Shown here in pieces: positions 18,361 to 27,176 of a DNA stretch of 64,000 bases. Source of the stretch: Hyphomicrobiales bacterium (GTDB taxonomy: Bacteria > Pseudomonadota > Alphaproteobacteria > JAPOUT01); the NCBI GenBank assembly GCA_026708545.1, contig JAPOUT010000109.1, positions 86,522 to 150,521 of the forward strand, in the 5' to 3' direction. Each line of letters starts with the position of its first letter. Position 1 is the stretch's first letter. The position numbers and the translations under genes are program-made. The notes under the pieces are model-generated. The model worked only from the letters and a program-made list of their open reading frames with translations, ran no database searches and was not told where the DNA came from.

Positions 18361-18975
18361 CTATTGCTTTCCTTGCCGGAGTTGTTGGGGCGCATCAAGG
18401 GTGAAGAGTTGCTGATCAATGGGAACACCTTCGATGAGTTGCGAGAGCCTGACAAGGGTTTTTCTGCCTTGAGGGTCCGTGATGACCCACTGTCGCAGGG
18501 CGAGCGTGGGTTGGTCGAAGACGAGGGTGATTTCGCCCCTTTCGGAATTTTTATTGTCTCGAAGATGCAGGAGAATTTTGTCGGACTCTTGATAGAACCC
18601 CAAGATATCTGCGTTTCTTTCTATGTTGATATTATCGGCGAGGAGAAATGCAAGAGGAGTTTGTTCCAGAGGGTAGCGCTGTATGGAGTCCGGAAATTGT
18701 TCTTCGACAATATTGACCCATTTTCCGTTTGACACGACCGTAAGCGATCCTCGCGGAAAATACTCGAAGCGGATATGCCCGGGACGTTGCAGATAAAAGG
18801 CTCCGTCGCGGCGATGGCCCCTTGCATCAATTTGAGTGAATCTACCTTGTAGATGGACAAGTTCGTTGAAATAGCGGTTGATCTGCTCAATGGCTTGCGC
18901 TCGTCCGGACGGGTCCTGCGCAAAGGAAGGATTCGCAAAAAGAGCGAAACTTATAACAAGCAGTAAAACCCTCAC
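18361..18975 (-). CDS. lolA: outer-membrane lipoprotein carrier protein
   Basis: 204 aa with an N-terminal signal peptide (MRVLLLVISFALFANPSFA, cleavage expected after PSFA). LolA ferries lipoproteins through the periplasm from LolCDE to the outer membrane. LQGRFTQIDARGHRRDGAFYLQRPGHIRFEY is the typical LolA front, followed by further beta strands. Its ATG overlaps the ftsK stop (ATGA), and ftsK-lolA adjacency is common. Confidence 0.92.
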   Translation of the reverse strand: MRVLLLVISFALFANPSFAQDPSGRAQAIEQINRYFNELVHLQGRFTQIDARGHRRDGAFYLQRPGHIRFEYFPRGSLTVVSNGKWVNIVEEQFPDSIQRYPLEQTPLAFLLADNINIERNADILGFYQESDKILLHLRDNKNSERGEITLVFDQPTLALRQWVITDPQGRKTLVRLSQLIEGVPIDQQLFTLDAPQQLRQGKQ

Positions 18976-21440
18976 GAGTTGCCACCTTGGTGGACGAGGA
19001 CTTCACGCCTTCCTTTGTGGTTTGGTTCAGAAATAATTCCCTGTTCTTGCATTTGCTCGATGATGCGGGCGGACCGGTTATATCCGATGCGAAGTTTGCG
19101 CTGAATATAAGATGTCGATGCGTATTTTTCGTTTTGAACCAGCGCAAGCGCACGATTGTAAAGTTCCTGATCCGCGCTGTTGTCATCGGCAGGTGCGAAG
19201 AAAGCATCAGCGCCGTCTTCGTCGTTCTGCTCGGTAACGTCAAGGAGGTAGTCAGGCGCGCCTTGTCGTTTGAGGTATTTTGCCACCTTCTCTACATCCT
19301 CATCGGAAAGGAATGCGCCATGAATGCGTTCGATACGACCACCGCCGCTCATATAGAGCATGTCGCCACGTCCGAGGAGTTGCTCTGCACCTTGCTCACC
19401 AAGAATGGTTCGGCTGTCGATTTTGGAAGTCATCTGGAAAGAAATGCGGTTTGGGAAGTTTGCCTTAATAGTCCCAGTGATGACATCAACAGAGGGCCGT
19501 TGTGTTGCAGTGATCATGTGGATGCCGGCGGCACGTGCCATTTGGGCAAGGCGCTGGACGGCAATCTCGATTTCTTTGCCGGCCACAAGCATGAGGTCCG
19601 CCATTTCGTCAACGATGACGACGATATAGGGCATGGTTTCAAGGGCAAGTTCCTCTTCCTCGTAGAGTGCTTTACCGGTTTCAGCATCAACACCGGTCTG
19701 AACGGTTCGGGTCAAGCGCTCGCCTTTTTTCGCAGCTTCACGGATTCGCTGATTGTAAGTTTCAATGTTTCGCACACCGAGTTTTGAGATTTTGCGGTAC
19801 CGGCTTTCCATTTCCCTCACGAGCCACTTGAGCGCGACAACAGCTTTCTTAGGATCGGTGACAACCGGCGTCAACAGGTGGGGAATGTCATCGTAGACGG
19901 AAAGCTCGAGCATCTTGGGGTCAATCATGATGAAACGACATTGATCAGGCGTGAGTCGATAGAGCAACGACAACAGCAACGCGTTGATGGCAACGGATTT
20001 CCCCGACCCAGTCGTTCCGGCGATAAGCAGATGCGGCATTCGCGCAAGATCGACGACGATGGGCTCACCCGTGATGCTTTTGCCGAGGATGATGGGTAGT
20101 TTCATCTTATTGCCGTTACCGGCAAATGCGGCACATCCAAGCAATTCGCGCAGGGCAACAAGTTCGCGATGTTCGTTCGGGAGTTCAATGCCGATGGCGT
20201 TGCGCCCAGGCACGACAGCAATGCGGGTCGAAACGGCGCTCATGGAACGCGCAATGTCATCGGCAAGTCCGATGACGCGTGACGACTTTATCCCCGATGC
20301 CGGCTCGAGTTCGTAGAGCGTGACAACCGGACCATTTCTTATGTTGATGATTTTACCGGAGATGCCGAAATCGCCGAGCACGCTCTCGAGCAATGACGTT
20401 TCTTGCAGAAGCTCTTGCCGAGTCCTTTTGTGTTTGGCGTTGCCTTCGGCCGCTTCGAGAAGTCCCAAGGTCGGAGACTGATAGCCCCCTCTCTTTTTCT
20501 TTTTGTCGAATTCAAGACCCGTTTGAACGGCCGCTCTGATTCTCGTCTTGCGGCGGATACTTGAAGTTCGCGCGGGTTTCCTAGTGACCGATTCGCTGTT
20601 TTCCTCGATAATGTCATTAATGTCATTCTCCCCGTTCTCGTCGGGGGCGAATTCGCTATATTTTTGGGGTCGATTTTTAATTTTTTCGATACAATCCAGG
20701 ATTGCTAAGGTTACTGCGGAAATGGTCTTGGAAACGCCCTGGGAGAATACCTTGAAGAAAATCTCGATGAACCTATAACCACCCTCCCGATTCGAATCCT
20801 CCGGATGCGGTTTTTCCATTGTTTCCGCGTAGTTCTTCGTGGCCTGAAGCATGGAGGCATGGGAAGAACGGACAGGCCAGTCCATAGCGAAAGCGAGAAG
20901 TAAAATTGCCGTGCCCCCGGCAATTGCCACGATAGCAATGTTGAGCAAGAATGCGGATTCTATGTAAGGGCCGAGCGCCGCATTGAAAGAACTAACAAGA
21001 AAGCCTCCCACACTTCCACCAACGCCCGCCAAGGTCGCTCCCCAGCTGTCCGGCGCAAGTGCCAAGACCGCAGAGGCAAAAACCGGCGCAAGAACGCAGG
21101 AAATCATGCGCCAGAAGATTCCCCCGACAGGGTCATGGCAAAGTATTCTCCACCCCCACACTGCCAGTGGAAAGCAGAAGAAAAACCCCCCGTAGCCCAA
21201 GTATTGGTAAGACAGGTCCGCCACGACAGCTCCGCCCAGTCCCAGCGGATTTTGCACATCCGCTGAGGTGGCATGGTTCCAACTGGGGTCCTGCGACGAC
21301 CATCCGCTCAACGCCACCAGCATGATAGCGCAAGCAACCAGCAAGCCTACGCCTGCCGTCTCATTCAAGCGTCTGCGCAGAAATACCCGCACCGCTGCCG
21401 GAAGCCATTCGATTCGTGTGGAAGACTGGGTGAAAGCCAT
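18972..21440 (-). CDS. ftsK: DNA translocase FtsK
   Basis: 822 aa. Membrane-anchored dsDNA pump that clears the septum and activates XerCD at dif. About four N-terminal membrane segments lie in residues 25-185. A short charged linker follows, then the motor with Walker A IAGTTGSGKSVAINALL near 465 and Walker B YIVVIVDEMADLMLV near 595. The C-terminal winged-helix gamma domain (YNRALALVQNEKYASTSYIQRKLRIGY) reads KOPS-type sequences. The linker is short compared with E. coli, as is normal in alphaproteobacteria. It is followed directly by lolA. Confidence 0.96.
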   Translation of the reverse strand: MAFTQSSTRIEWLPAAVRVFLRRRLNETAGVGLLVACAIMLVALSGWSSQDPSWNHATSADVQNPLGLGGAVVADLSYQYLGYGGFFFCFPLAVWGWRILCHDPVGGIFWRMISCVLAPVFASAVLALAPDSWGATLAGVGGSVGGFLVSSFNAALGPYIESAFLLNIAIVAIAGGTAILLLAFAMDWPVRSSHASMLQATKNYAETMEKPHPEDSNREGGYRFIEIFFKVFSQGVSKTISAVTLAILDCIEKIKNRPQKYSEFAPDENGENDINDIIEENSESVTRKPARTSSIRRKTRIRAAVQTGLEFDKKKKRGGYQSPTLGLLEAAEGNAKHKRTRQELLQETSLLESVLGDFGISGKIINIRNGPVVTLYELEPASGIKSSRVIGLADDIARSMSAVSTRIAVVPGRNAIGIELPNEHRELVALRELLGCAAFAGNGNKMKLPIILGKSITGEPIVVDLARMPHLLIAGTTGSGKSVAINALLLSLLYRLTPDQCRFIMIDPKMLELSVYDDIPHLLTPVVTDPKKAVVALKWLVREMESRYRKISKLGVRNIETYNQRIREAAKKGERLTRTVQTGVDAETGKALYEEEELALETMPYIVVIVDEMADLMLVAGKEIEIAVQRLAQMARAAGIHMITATQRPSVDVITGTIKANFPNRISFQMTSKIDSRTILGEQGAEQLLGRGDMLYMSGGGRIERIHGAFLSDEDVEKVAKYLKRQGAPDYLLDVTEQNDEDGADAFFAPADDNSADQELYNRALALVQNEKYASTSYIQRKLRIGYNRSARIIEQMQEQGIISEPNHKGRREVLVHQGGNS

Positions 21441-21599
21441 CCGCCTTTCTCCGTTAATTTACGTGCTTGGACTATACGAAGAAACGATAGGTTTGTCTAG
21501 TTTTATTTTTGAGAAATTTCATTTTGCACGAAAGTTTATGTAAAATATGAAATTCAATATATGAAGATTTGCCCGCTATCTCCTTGAAAATAAAAGTAT

Positions 21600-22403
21600 T
21601 TACGAATCTTCCAATATTTTCAAAATCGTACGGTGGAGATGAATATCTCCCGTCGCGACGGTGCGGAATTCGCCTTCCGTCTCGCATGAAAAGGGTTTTC
21701 CGTTCCAATCTGTAATGATTCCACCCGCACCCTCAACGATGGGAACCAAGGGTAGCACATCGTAGTGGCGCAAATCGGCCTCAACGATGGTATCCAGCCA
21801 CCCTGCCGCCAAAGCGCAATATAGATAGCAGTCACCACCGAACCGACGCATTTTCACCCGTTCAGCGAGGTTTCCGAAGATTTGGCCGGAGAACATAGCG
21901 GGATCGGTTGCTCCCAAAACCGCCTCTCGAATATTGCGGCAACCGCGTGTTTTCAGGGGTGTCCGCATCCCTCCTCTGAGGTGAAAACTCCCCCCTGCCG
22001 AGCCTTCGAATCGCTCCTCTATGAACGGCTGGTTCATAATGCCCAGCAATGGTGTATTTCCGTCGTAGAGAGCGATAAGCGTTCCCCACAGGGGCAATCC
22101 CATGACAAAAGACCTCGTCCCGTCAATAGGGTCAAGAATCCACCGCATTGATGCTCCCCTATTGGTATCAGTTTGCTCTTCCCCGAGAATTGCATGGGTT
22201 GGGAACCTCTCCTCGATCATTTCACGCATAACGGCTTCCGATTCTCTGTCAGCCTGCGTGACGGGGTTGAACCTCTCCTCGTCTTTGCTCTCGAGTGTCA
22301 ACGTTCGCCGGAAATATCTCCGAACGATATTTCCGGACGCCTCGGCAAGTTCATGCGCGAAGGTGATAAATTCGTTAACTTTTGTGCTTGTCACAAGAAG
22401 CAT
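21600..22403 (-). CDS. hisN: histidinol-phosphatase, inositol-monophosphatase fold
   Basis: 267 aa from the ATG at 22403, which has AGGAG 10 nt upstream; the track start is a TTG at 22430. Metal-dependent phosphatase: ILGEEQTDT (metal Glu), WILDPIDGTRSFVMG (DPIDGT motif), FGGDCYLY near residue 190. The late DLRHYDVLPLVPIVEGAGG is of the HisN type (YDxxxLxPIxEGAGG) rather than the WDxAAG of inositol monophosphatases. Hence histidinol-phosphate is the best guess; other sugar or inositol phosphates remain possible. Monocistronic in appearance. Confidence 0.85.
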   Translation of the reverse strand: MLLVTSTKVNEFITFAHELAEASGNIVRRYFRRTLTLESKDEERFNPVTQADRESEAVMREMIEERFPTHAILGEEQTDTNRGASMRWILDPIDGTRSFVMGLPLWGTLIALYDGNTPLLGIMNQPFIEERFEGSAGGSFHLRGGMRTPLKTRGCRNIREAVLGATDPAMFSGQIFGNLAERVKMRRFGGDCYLYCALAAGWLDTIVEADLRHYDVLPLVPIVEGAGGIITDWNGKPFSCETEGEFRTVATGDIHLHRTILKILEDS

Positions 22404-22715
22404 CTTACGCGGACTCCTCGCGCTCGACAATCCCCCCAGGTTAACCTGGTAAAAGTTCGCCGAACCGTTAAAAAGCGGCGATAAACATTAAAGTTTATTC
22501 TACCTTAAGTTGAAAGTTCGCTTGCTTGCAACCTATGCGAAAGAACAAGATGGATTAAATCAACGAAAAGGATTCTAGTTGAGTTTACTAAACAACCTTT
22601 AAAGCGAATATCGTTTTTTAGCACCTAGCATTGTGCGGATTTTTGTTTTTATATCTGTATGAACTCTCACCCGTAATAACACGGCGATAACTTCTCTGCC
22701 CGTACCGTCTTACCA
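22404..22715. promoter_or_regulatory. AT-rich hisN/XRE divergent region with a 14-bp palindrome
   Basis: 312 nt without an ORF, clearly more AT-rich than its neighbours. A perfect 14-bp palindrome CCAGGTTAACCTGG at 22436-22449 is 33 nt upstream of the hisN ATG and could be an operator for that gene or for the adjacent regulator. Several T-rich runs near 22610-22650 could support the promoter of the regulator. No RNA gene was recognised. Confidence 0.4.
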
Positions 22716-23159
22716 ATGCCAAAGAAAAAAACCCGCGCTAAGCAAACCTCGAACAAACCCCACCCTGTAGATGCCTACGTCGGCAAACGGATTAAGCAAC
22801 TCCGATGGCTCAAGGGCATGACACAACAACAGCTCGCCAAACAGGTCGACGTCAAGTTCCAGCAAATCCAAAAGTACGAAACCGGAGCGAACCGCGTGTC
22901 GTCCTCTCGCCTATGGCAGTTGTCTGAAGCGCTTAACGCACCTGTGTCTTTCTTCTTCGAAGGCTTTCCCGAGGACAAGTCTTCAAGGAGACCACGTGGT
23001 CTCTCCGAGAATAATGACCTCTTCAGTGAGCGCGAAGTTCTCGAGCTTGTGCGCGCCTACCACGCCCTTCCCGTAAACTTCCGCCGGTACATTCTCGACC
23101 ACATCAAAGCGATTCTAAAACACCTTGTCAGAGCCAAACCCGCCATCCGGCGCACATAA
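22716..23159 (+). CDS. XRE-family transcriptional regulator (alphaproteobacterial type)
   Basis: 147 aa. A basic N-terminus (MPKKKTRAKQ) precedes one helix-turn-helix: VGKRIKQLRWLKGMTQQQLA and VKFQQIQKYETGANRVSSSRL, followed by ALNAPVSFFFEGF. This HTH plus FQQIQKYExGxNRxxxSRL is frequent in alphaproteobacterial regulators with a short C-terminal tail. The C-terminal half (EREVLELVRAYHALP...) is a small helical module, probably for dimerisation. No ligand domain is seen. It lies beside the DAO fragment and the eutB/doeA pair, so a role there is possible but not shown. No clear Shine-Dalgarno. Confidence 0.85.
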   Translation: MPKKKTRAKQTSNKPHPVDAYVGKRIKQLRWLKGMTQQQLAKQVDVKFQQIQKYETGANRVSSSRLWQLSEALNAPVSFFFEGFPEDKSSRRPRGLSENNDLFSEREVLELVRAYHALPVNFRRYILDHIKAILKHLVRAKPAIRRT

Positions 23160-23171
23160 AACTTATTCCCA

Positions 23172-23612
23172 TTAATTCGAAGCGAGCAGTTCCACCATGC
23201 TCCTGTCAACGACAGGAACAAGTCCGAAGCCATGCCCGCTGAATCCTGCGGCGATGGCAAGCCCGGGGATAGCGGTATAAGGGGCGATAACGGGAAGTTC
23301 ATCGGGCATGAAATCGATTTGCCCTGCCCAGGAGTTTTCGAAATGCATTTCCATCGCGTCGGGATATTCTTGCCGAAACAACCACGCGGTTTGGCGTAAT
23401 CCTTTGACATCAGGCTCGGTATCAAGAATTCTGTGCCGGGTGAAATCATCATATTCGTCTGCGAGGCCCTCTCGACTTGTTCGCCCGAACACAAATTTGC
23501 GTTTACGCCAATGCTTTTGCATCAATGGAATATATTTTGCACCAAAACAAAAACTGTCGAAATATAGATCATGGAATCCGTCCGTGGTGGCGATGGTGAC
23601 GACATCACTCAC
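23172..23612 (-). pseudogene. C-terminal remnant of a DAO-family FAD oxidoreductase
   Basis: 146 aa that match only the end of D-amino-acid-oxidase-type proteins: FENSWAGQIDFMPDELPVIAP and the C-terminal LAIAAGFSGHGFGLVPVV that contacts the flavin. The N-terminal GxGxxG dinucleotide fold and most of the substrate domain are missing; full members are about 350-450 aa. Upstream there is no broken first half; instead the intact eutB gene ends here and overlaps this ORF by ATGA. So it may still be translated, but the protein could not bind FAD normally. Deletion remnant is my inference; a stand-alone small protein is the alternative. Confidence 0.7.
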
Positions 23613-24598
23613 GTCCCGATTTCCACATCTCCGAGTCGCAAGGTTTCGCCGTTGATGATTTTTTGAAACATTTCCATATCGACGTTTGCGCCAGAGACAA
23701 CGAAGGCTGTTGCACCTTCAAGTTTGAGTTTTCCTGCCAGCAACGCCGCGTGGCAAACAGCACCTGCACCTTCGGTAATGATACAGTCTTGTTGAAACGC
23801 GATGCGCATTGCCTTGTAGATGTCCGTCTCACTGACGAGAATGATGTCATCGAGATATTTACGACACAGTTTGAAGGTGATTTGGTTATTGGCACCGATA
23901 CCTCCGCCGAGAGCGTCCGCGAGGGATGGATATTCTTCAACCTCGACAGGCTTGCCTGCGCGGATGGCCTCGTACATTCCCGCCCCTCGTTCCATGCTCA
24001 CACCGACAACATGTACGCGTGGCTGTATCTGCTTTGCTGCAAAGGCGATACCGCCTGCCAACCCACCGCCCGACAAGGGGATAATGATGTTTTGCAGGTC
24101 GAATCTGCGCTCGAAGAGTTCGAGAGCAATGGTTGCCTGCCCTGCGATGACTCCGGCATCATCAAAGGCGGAGATTTCGGTTACGCCGCCGGACGCAATA
24201 CGGTTGGTTTCGAGGATGGCGTCCTCCTGCGTCTGCCCGACACGGCGGACGTTTGCACCGAGGTCCTCAATGGCTTTGACTTTTGCTGCGGGCACGAGTT
24301 CGGAGAGACACACGGTTGCCGTGATACCCATCTGTTTTGCCGCGAATGCGATAGCACGTCCGTGGTTTCCAGTTGAACAACACACGATACCACGAGATTT
24401 TTGCTCGTCCGTGAGCGATTCAATGGCGTTGGTAGCACCACGGATTTTGAAAGATCGAGTGGGCTGTGTAGTCTCAAGTTTCAATAACAATTCGTATCCG
24501 GCCTGCCCTGACAACATTGAGGGAATAAGCGGTGTCGTGACGCTGATGTGCCGAATGCGCTTGTGTGCAGCGCGAATGTCTTGGAGATTTAGTGACAT
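23609..24598 (-). CDS. eutB: threonine-dehydratase-like PLP enzyme, probably EutB of (hydroxy)ectoine breakdown
   Basis: 329 aa, fold-type II PLP enzyme: TRSFKIRGATNAI carries the Schiff-base Lys, CCSTGNHGRAIAFAAK is the substrate loop, and SGGGLAGGIAFAAK the phosphate loop. There is no C-terminal ACT domain, so it is the catabolic, unregulated size. On sequence alone it could be threonine or serine dehydratase. The divergent neighbour is a clear ectoine hydrolase, and EutB-type dehydratases accompany that gene in (hydroxy)ectoine loci, which is why I prefer EutB. A perfect TATAAT lies 5 nt upstream of the ATG (see promoter entry). Other eut/doe genes are not adjacent. Confidence 0.75.
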   Translation of the reverse strand: MSLNLQDIRAAHKRIRHISVTTPLIPSMLSGQAGYELLLKLETTQPTRSFKIRGATNAIESLTDEQKSRGIVCCSTGNHGRAIAFAAKQMGITATVCLSELVPAAKVKAIEDLGANVRRVGQTQEDAILETNRIASGGVTEISAFDDAGVIAGQATIALELFERRFDLQNIIIPLSGGGLAGGIAFAAKQIQPRVHVVGVSMERGAGMYEAIRAGKPVEVEEYPSLADALGGGIGANNQITFKLCRKYLDDIILVSETDIYKAMRIAFQQDCIITEGAGAVCHAALLAGKLKLEGATAFVVSGANVDMEMFQKIINGETLRLGDVEIGT

Positions 24599-24603
24599 AC
24601 TGG

Positions 24604-24647
24604 ATTATAGTATGTGTCTTGTGCAGTTGGAAAGTTGCAAGTATAAT
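24604..24647. promoter_or_regulatory. back-to-back promoters of eutB and doeA with TATAAT boxes
   Basis: On the minus strand TATAAT occupies 24609-24604, five bases before the eutB ATG at 24598; TTCCAA at 24632-24627 is a weak -35 with 17-nt spacing. On the plus strand TATAAT at 24642-24647 is six bases before the doeA ATG at 24654; TTGTGC at 24619-24624 is its -35 with 17-nt spacing. Both geometries put the transcription start at or next to the start codon, so both mRNAs would be leaderless. No Shine-Dalgarno is visible for either gene. The two promoters overlap in their -35 zone, suited to joint control. Confidence 0.65.
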
Positions 24648-24653
24648 TCTAGC

Positions 24654-25874
24654 ATGCCAGATATTGCGACACCGTCAACGCCTGCGATACCTCTTCCTTT
24701 TTCCGTGGGGGAGTATGCCAAACGCCTCGACAAGGTCCGCAAGGCTATGGAGCGGACGGATATTGATGTCTTGTTTACAACTGACCCGTCGAACATGGCG
24801 TGGCTGACAGGATATGACGGGTGGTCGTTTTATGTTCCCCAAGGCGTTTTGGTTGGAACGGATGGACTGCCTTTGTGGTGGGGGCGCTGGCAGGATCAAT
24901 ATGGAGCCGTTCGCACCGTGTATATGGGGGAGTCGTACATTCGCCCCTACCCCGACCACTACATTCAGTCGGAAAGCTTTCATGCAATGGAGAACCTTGC
25001 CAAGGTAATTCGGGATGAAGGCTGGGGCTCCAAGCGCATCGGCGTTGAGATGGACAATTATTACTACTCTGCCAAATCGCACGAGCGTTTGACGGAAGAG
25101 TTATATGAAGCGACCTTCATTGATGCAACGGGATTGGTGAATCGGGAACGGGGAGTTAAATCGTTGGCAGAACTGGCGTATATGGAGAAGGCGGCGGTGA
25201 TTGTGACATCAATGATGACTCGTGCGTATGAGGTGATCGGCCCTGGTGTCCGCAAGAATGATTTAGTCGCGGAGTTATATTCGGTTGCGATAAGGGGTGA
25301 GCGCGATGGTAACGGCACGCGGTTTGGTGGCGATTACCCCGCAATAGTTCCGATGTTGCCGACGGGCGCGGATGCGTCTGCGGCACACTTAACGTGGGAT
25401 GATCGTGTATTCACAAAAGATGCCGGGACTTTCCTGGAAATTGCCGGCTGTGTAAAACGCTATCACTGCCCAATGTGCCGGACGGTTTATCTGGGAATTC
25501 CGCCGGATGACATGCGCAAGGCTGCAAACGCGTTGCTCGAAGGTCTCGAAGCAGGGCTGGAGGCTGCCACGGCGGGCAATGTTGCCGGCGATGTGGCAAG
25601 AGCATTGCATGGAGCGTTAAGACGCCACGGAGTGGAGCGCGAGGGGCGTTGCGGGTATGGCGTAGGCCTGAGCTACCCGCCGGACTGGGGAGAGCGGGTT
25701 ATTAGCTTCCGTGAGAGTGACGAAACGGTTTTAGAACCAAACATGACGTTTCATTTTATGCCGGGGATTTGGCGTCGTGATTGGGGGCTCGAGATTACCG
25801 AGACAATCGTCATACAAAAATCGGGAGCGGCGCGTTGCTTGACGAAATTTCCGCGTTCCTTGCTTGTGAAGTGA
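24654..25874 (+). CDS. doeA: ectoine hydrolase (M24 peptidase fold)
   Basis: 406 aa from the ATG at 24654; the long track ORF begins upstream antisense to eutB and is not real. Creatinase/prolidase fold. The N-terminal domain has TDPSNMAWLTGYDGWSFYVP followed by WWGRWQDQYGAVRTVYM and YPDHYIQS, a pattern I associate with ectoine hydrolase DoeA/EutD rather than Xaa-Pro peptidases. Hydrolyses ectoine to N-acetyl-diaminobutyrates. The C-terminal catalytic domain contains GVGLSYPPDWGE. The usual partners doeB, eutC and the transporter are not in this window. A second possible start is the ATG at 24612. Confidence 0.85.
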   Translation: MPDIATPSTPAIPLPFSVGEYAKRLDKVRKAMERTDIDVLFTTDPSNMAWLTGYDGWSFYVPQGVLVGTDGLPLWWGRWQDQYGAVRTVYMGESYIRPYPDHYIQSESFHAMENLAKVIRDEGWGSKRIGVEMDNYYYSAKSHERLTEELYEATFIDATGLVNRERGVKSLAELAYMEKAAVIVTSMMTRAYEVIGPGVRKNDLVAELYSVAIRGERDGNGTRFGGDYPAIVPMLPTGADASAAHLTWDDRVFTKDAGTFLEIAGCVKRYHCPMCRTVYLGIPPDDMRKAANALLEGLEAGLEAATAGNVAGDVARALHGALRRHGVEREGRCGYGVGLSYPPDWGERVISFRESDETVLEPNMTFHFMPGIWRRDWGLEITETIVIQKSGAARCLTKFPRSLLVK

Positions 25875-25996
25875 AACAGGATTGAGGTTCCCAAGACGGG
25901 AAACACCAAGTTTCAAAATCCTTGACGAGTCCGGCAAAACTCTTTATCCTGTAGTCGACACGAAAGCGCGAACCAGCGCCAAAACTAAGGAACATA

Positions 25997-27130
25997 ATGA
26001 AAAACGAAGCAAATTTTTCCCGCGGACTAGAAGGCGTCATCGCGGCTGAGACAAAAATCGGAGGCATTCGCGAAAGCGAGGGAATCTACCACTACCGCTA
26101 CTATAATGCCGTTGAACTCAACAAAAAGCGTTCTTTTGAGGACGTATGGTTTTTGATGTTCCGCGGCCACCTCCCCTCCGAAGCCGAACGTGCCGAATTT
26201 ACCGAAGGCATCTTCGATGTCACCCTTCCCGAAGAGGTCCGGGAAGTTTTGCCTATATTGGCTCGTTCCGGCGACACCTCCTATTTGAATTGGATGCGCT
26301 CGGCGATTTCCGTGCTAGGTGCCGCGTATGGGTGTCGTCCGGTTACGGATGCGTCTCCCGAAGATATGATGCGCGACGCCATGCGGATGGTTATTGCGTT
26401 TCCGATGATACTCTCTTCGCTGTATCGGCTCTCCCAGGGGAAGGAACCCATCCCTCCGCGTCCGGATTTCTCCTATGCACAGAACTACCTCTACATGATT
26501 TCCGGCGAGCCTGCCGAAGAGAAACAGAACCACGCTATCGAGCGCTACCTTATCTCCACCATTGATCATGGCTTTAACGCTTCGACCTTCACCGCCCGGG
26601 TGATTGCCTCAACTGGCGCGGATATTGGTGCCGCAGTGGTCGGAGCTATCGGGGCTCTATCGGGGCCGTTGCATGGAGGTGCTCCCAGCAGAGCTCTTGC
26701 CATGCTTGACGCCATTCAGACTCCCGACAGAGCCGAGGCGTGGATTACCGATGCCGTCGAGAAAGGCGAACGTATCATGGGGTTCGGTCACCGAGTCTAC
26801 AAAGTCGAAGATCCGCGTTCCAAACTGCTCAAAGAAGTCGCTAAAGGGATGGAGGAGCCCATCGTTGACCTCGCTATCGAAGTCGAAGAGATTGCAACCG
26901 CCACTCTCGCGCGCTTGAAGCCCGGGCGGAAGCTCTTCACCAATGTGGAGTATTTTGGCGGTGTCGTGATGGAGGGGTGCGGGATTCCACGCGATATGTT
27001 TACGCCGACCTTTGCTTGCTCGAGAACGGTCGGATGGTTGTCGCATATCCTCGAACAGGCAGGGGACAACCGACTGTTTCGTCCGCGGTCGCTTTACAAA
27101 GGCAAGGAATTGCAACCGATTCCCGATTGA
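25997..27130 (+). CDS. citrate synthase, short actinobacterial-like form
   Basis: 377 aa. Condenses acetyl-CoA with oxaloacetate. The family signature GFGHRVYKVEDPR is near residue 260, the second catalytic His is in GPLHGGAPSRAL near 220, and the end has TFACSRTVGWLSHILEQ. Length and pieces such as GFNASTFTARVIASTGADIG resemble the CitA group of Actinobacteria, not the about 430-aa GltA usual in alphaproteobacteria. 2-Methylcitrate synthase activity cannot be excluded. It stands alone between doeA (122 nt upstream) and the convergent phoU gene. Confidence 0.9.
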   Translation: MKNEANFSRGLEGVIAAETKIGGIRESEGIYHYRYYNAVELNKKRSFEDVWFLMFRGHLPSEAERAEFTEGIFDVTLPEEVREVLPILARSGDTSYLNWMRSAISVLGAAYGCRPVTDASPEDMMRDAMRMVIAFPMILSSLYRLSQGKEPIPPRPDFSYAQNYLYMISGEPAEEKQNHAIERYLISTIDHGFNASTFTARVIASTGADIGAAVVGAIGALSGPLHGGAPSRALAMLDAIQTPDRAEAWITDAVEKGERIMGFGHRVYKVEDPRSKLLKEVAKGMEEPIVDLAIEVEEIATATLARLKPGRKLFTNVEYFGGVVMEGCGIPRDMFTPTFACSRTVGWLSHILEQAGDNRLFRPRSLYKGKELQPIPD

Positions 27131-27176
27131 TTTGGAGCCTCACCTCTTCAAAATCGGACGCGAGGTGACGGGGTTC

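Noticed and set aside
22988-23003. 16-bp palindrome GAGACCAC/GTGGTCTC inside the XRE regulator gene
   Set aside because: About one such palindrome is expected by chance in 64 kb, and it lies within coding sequence.
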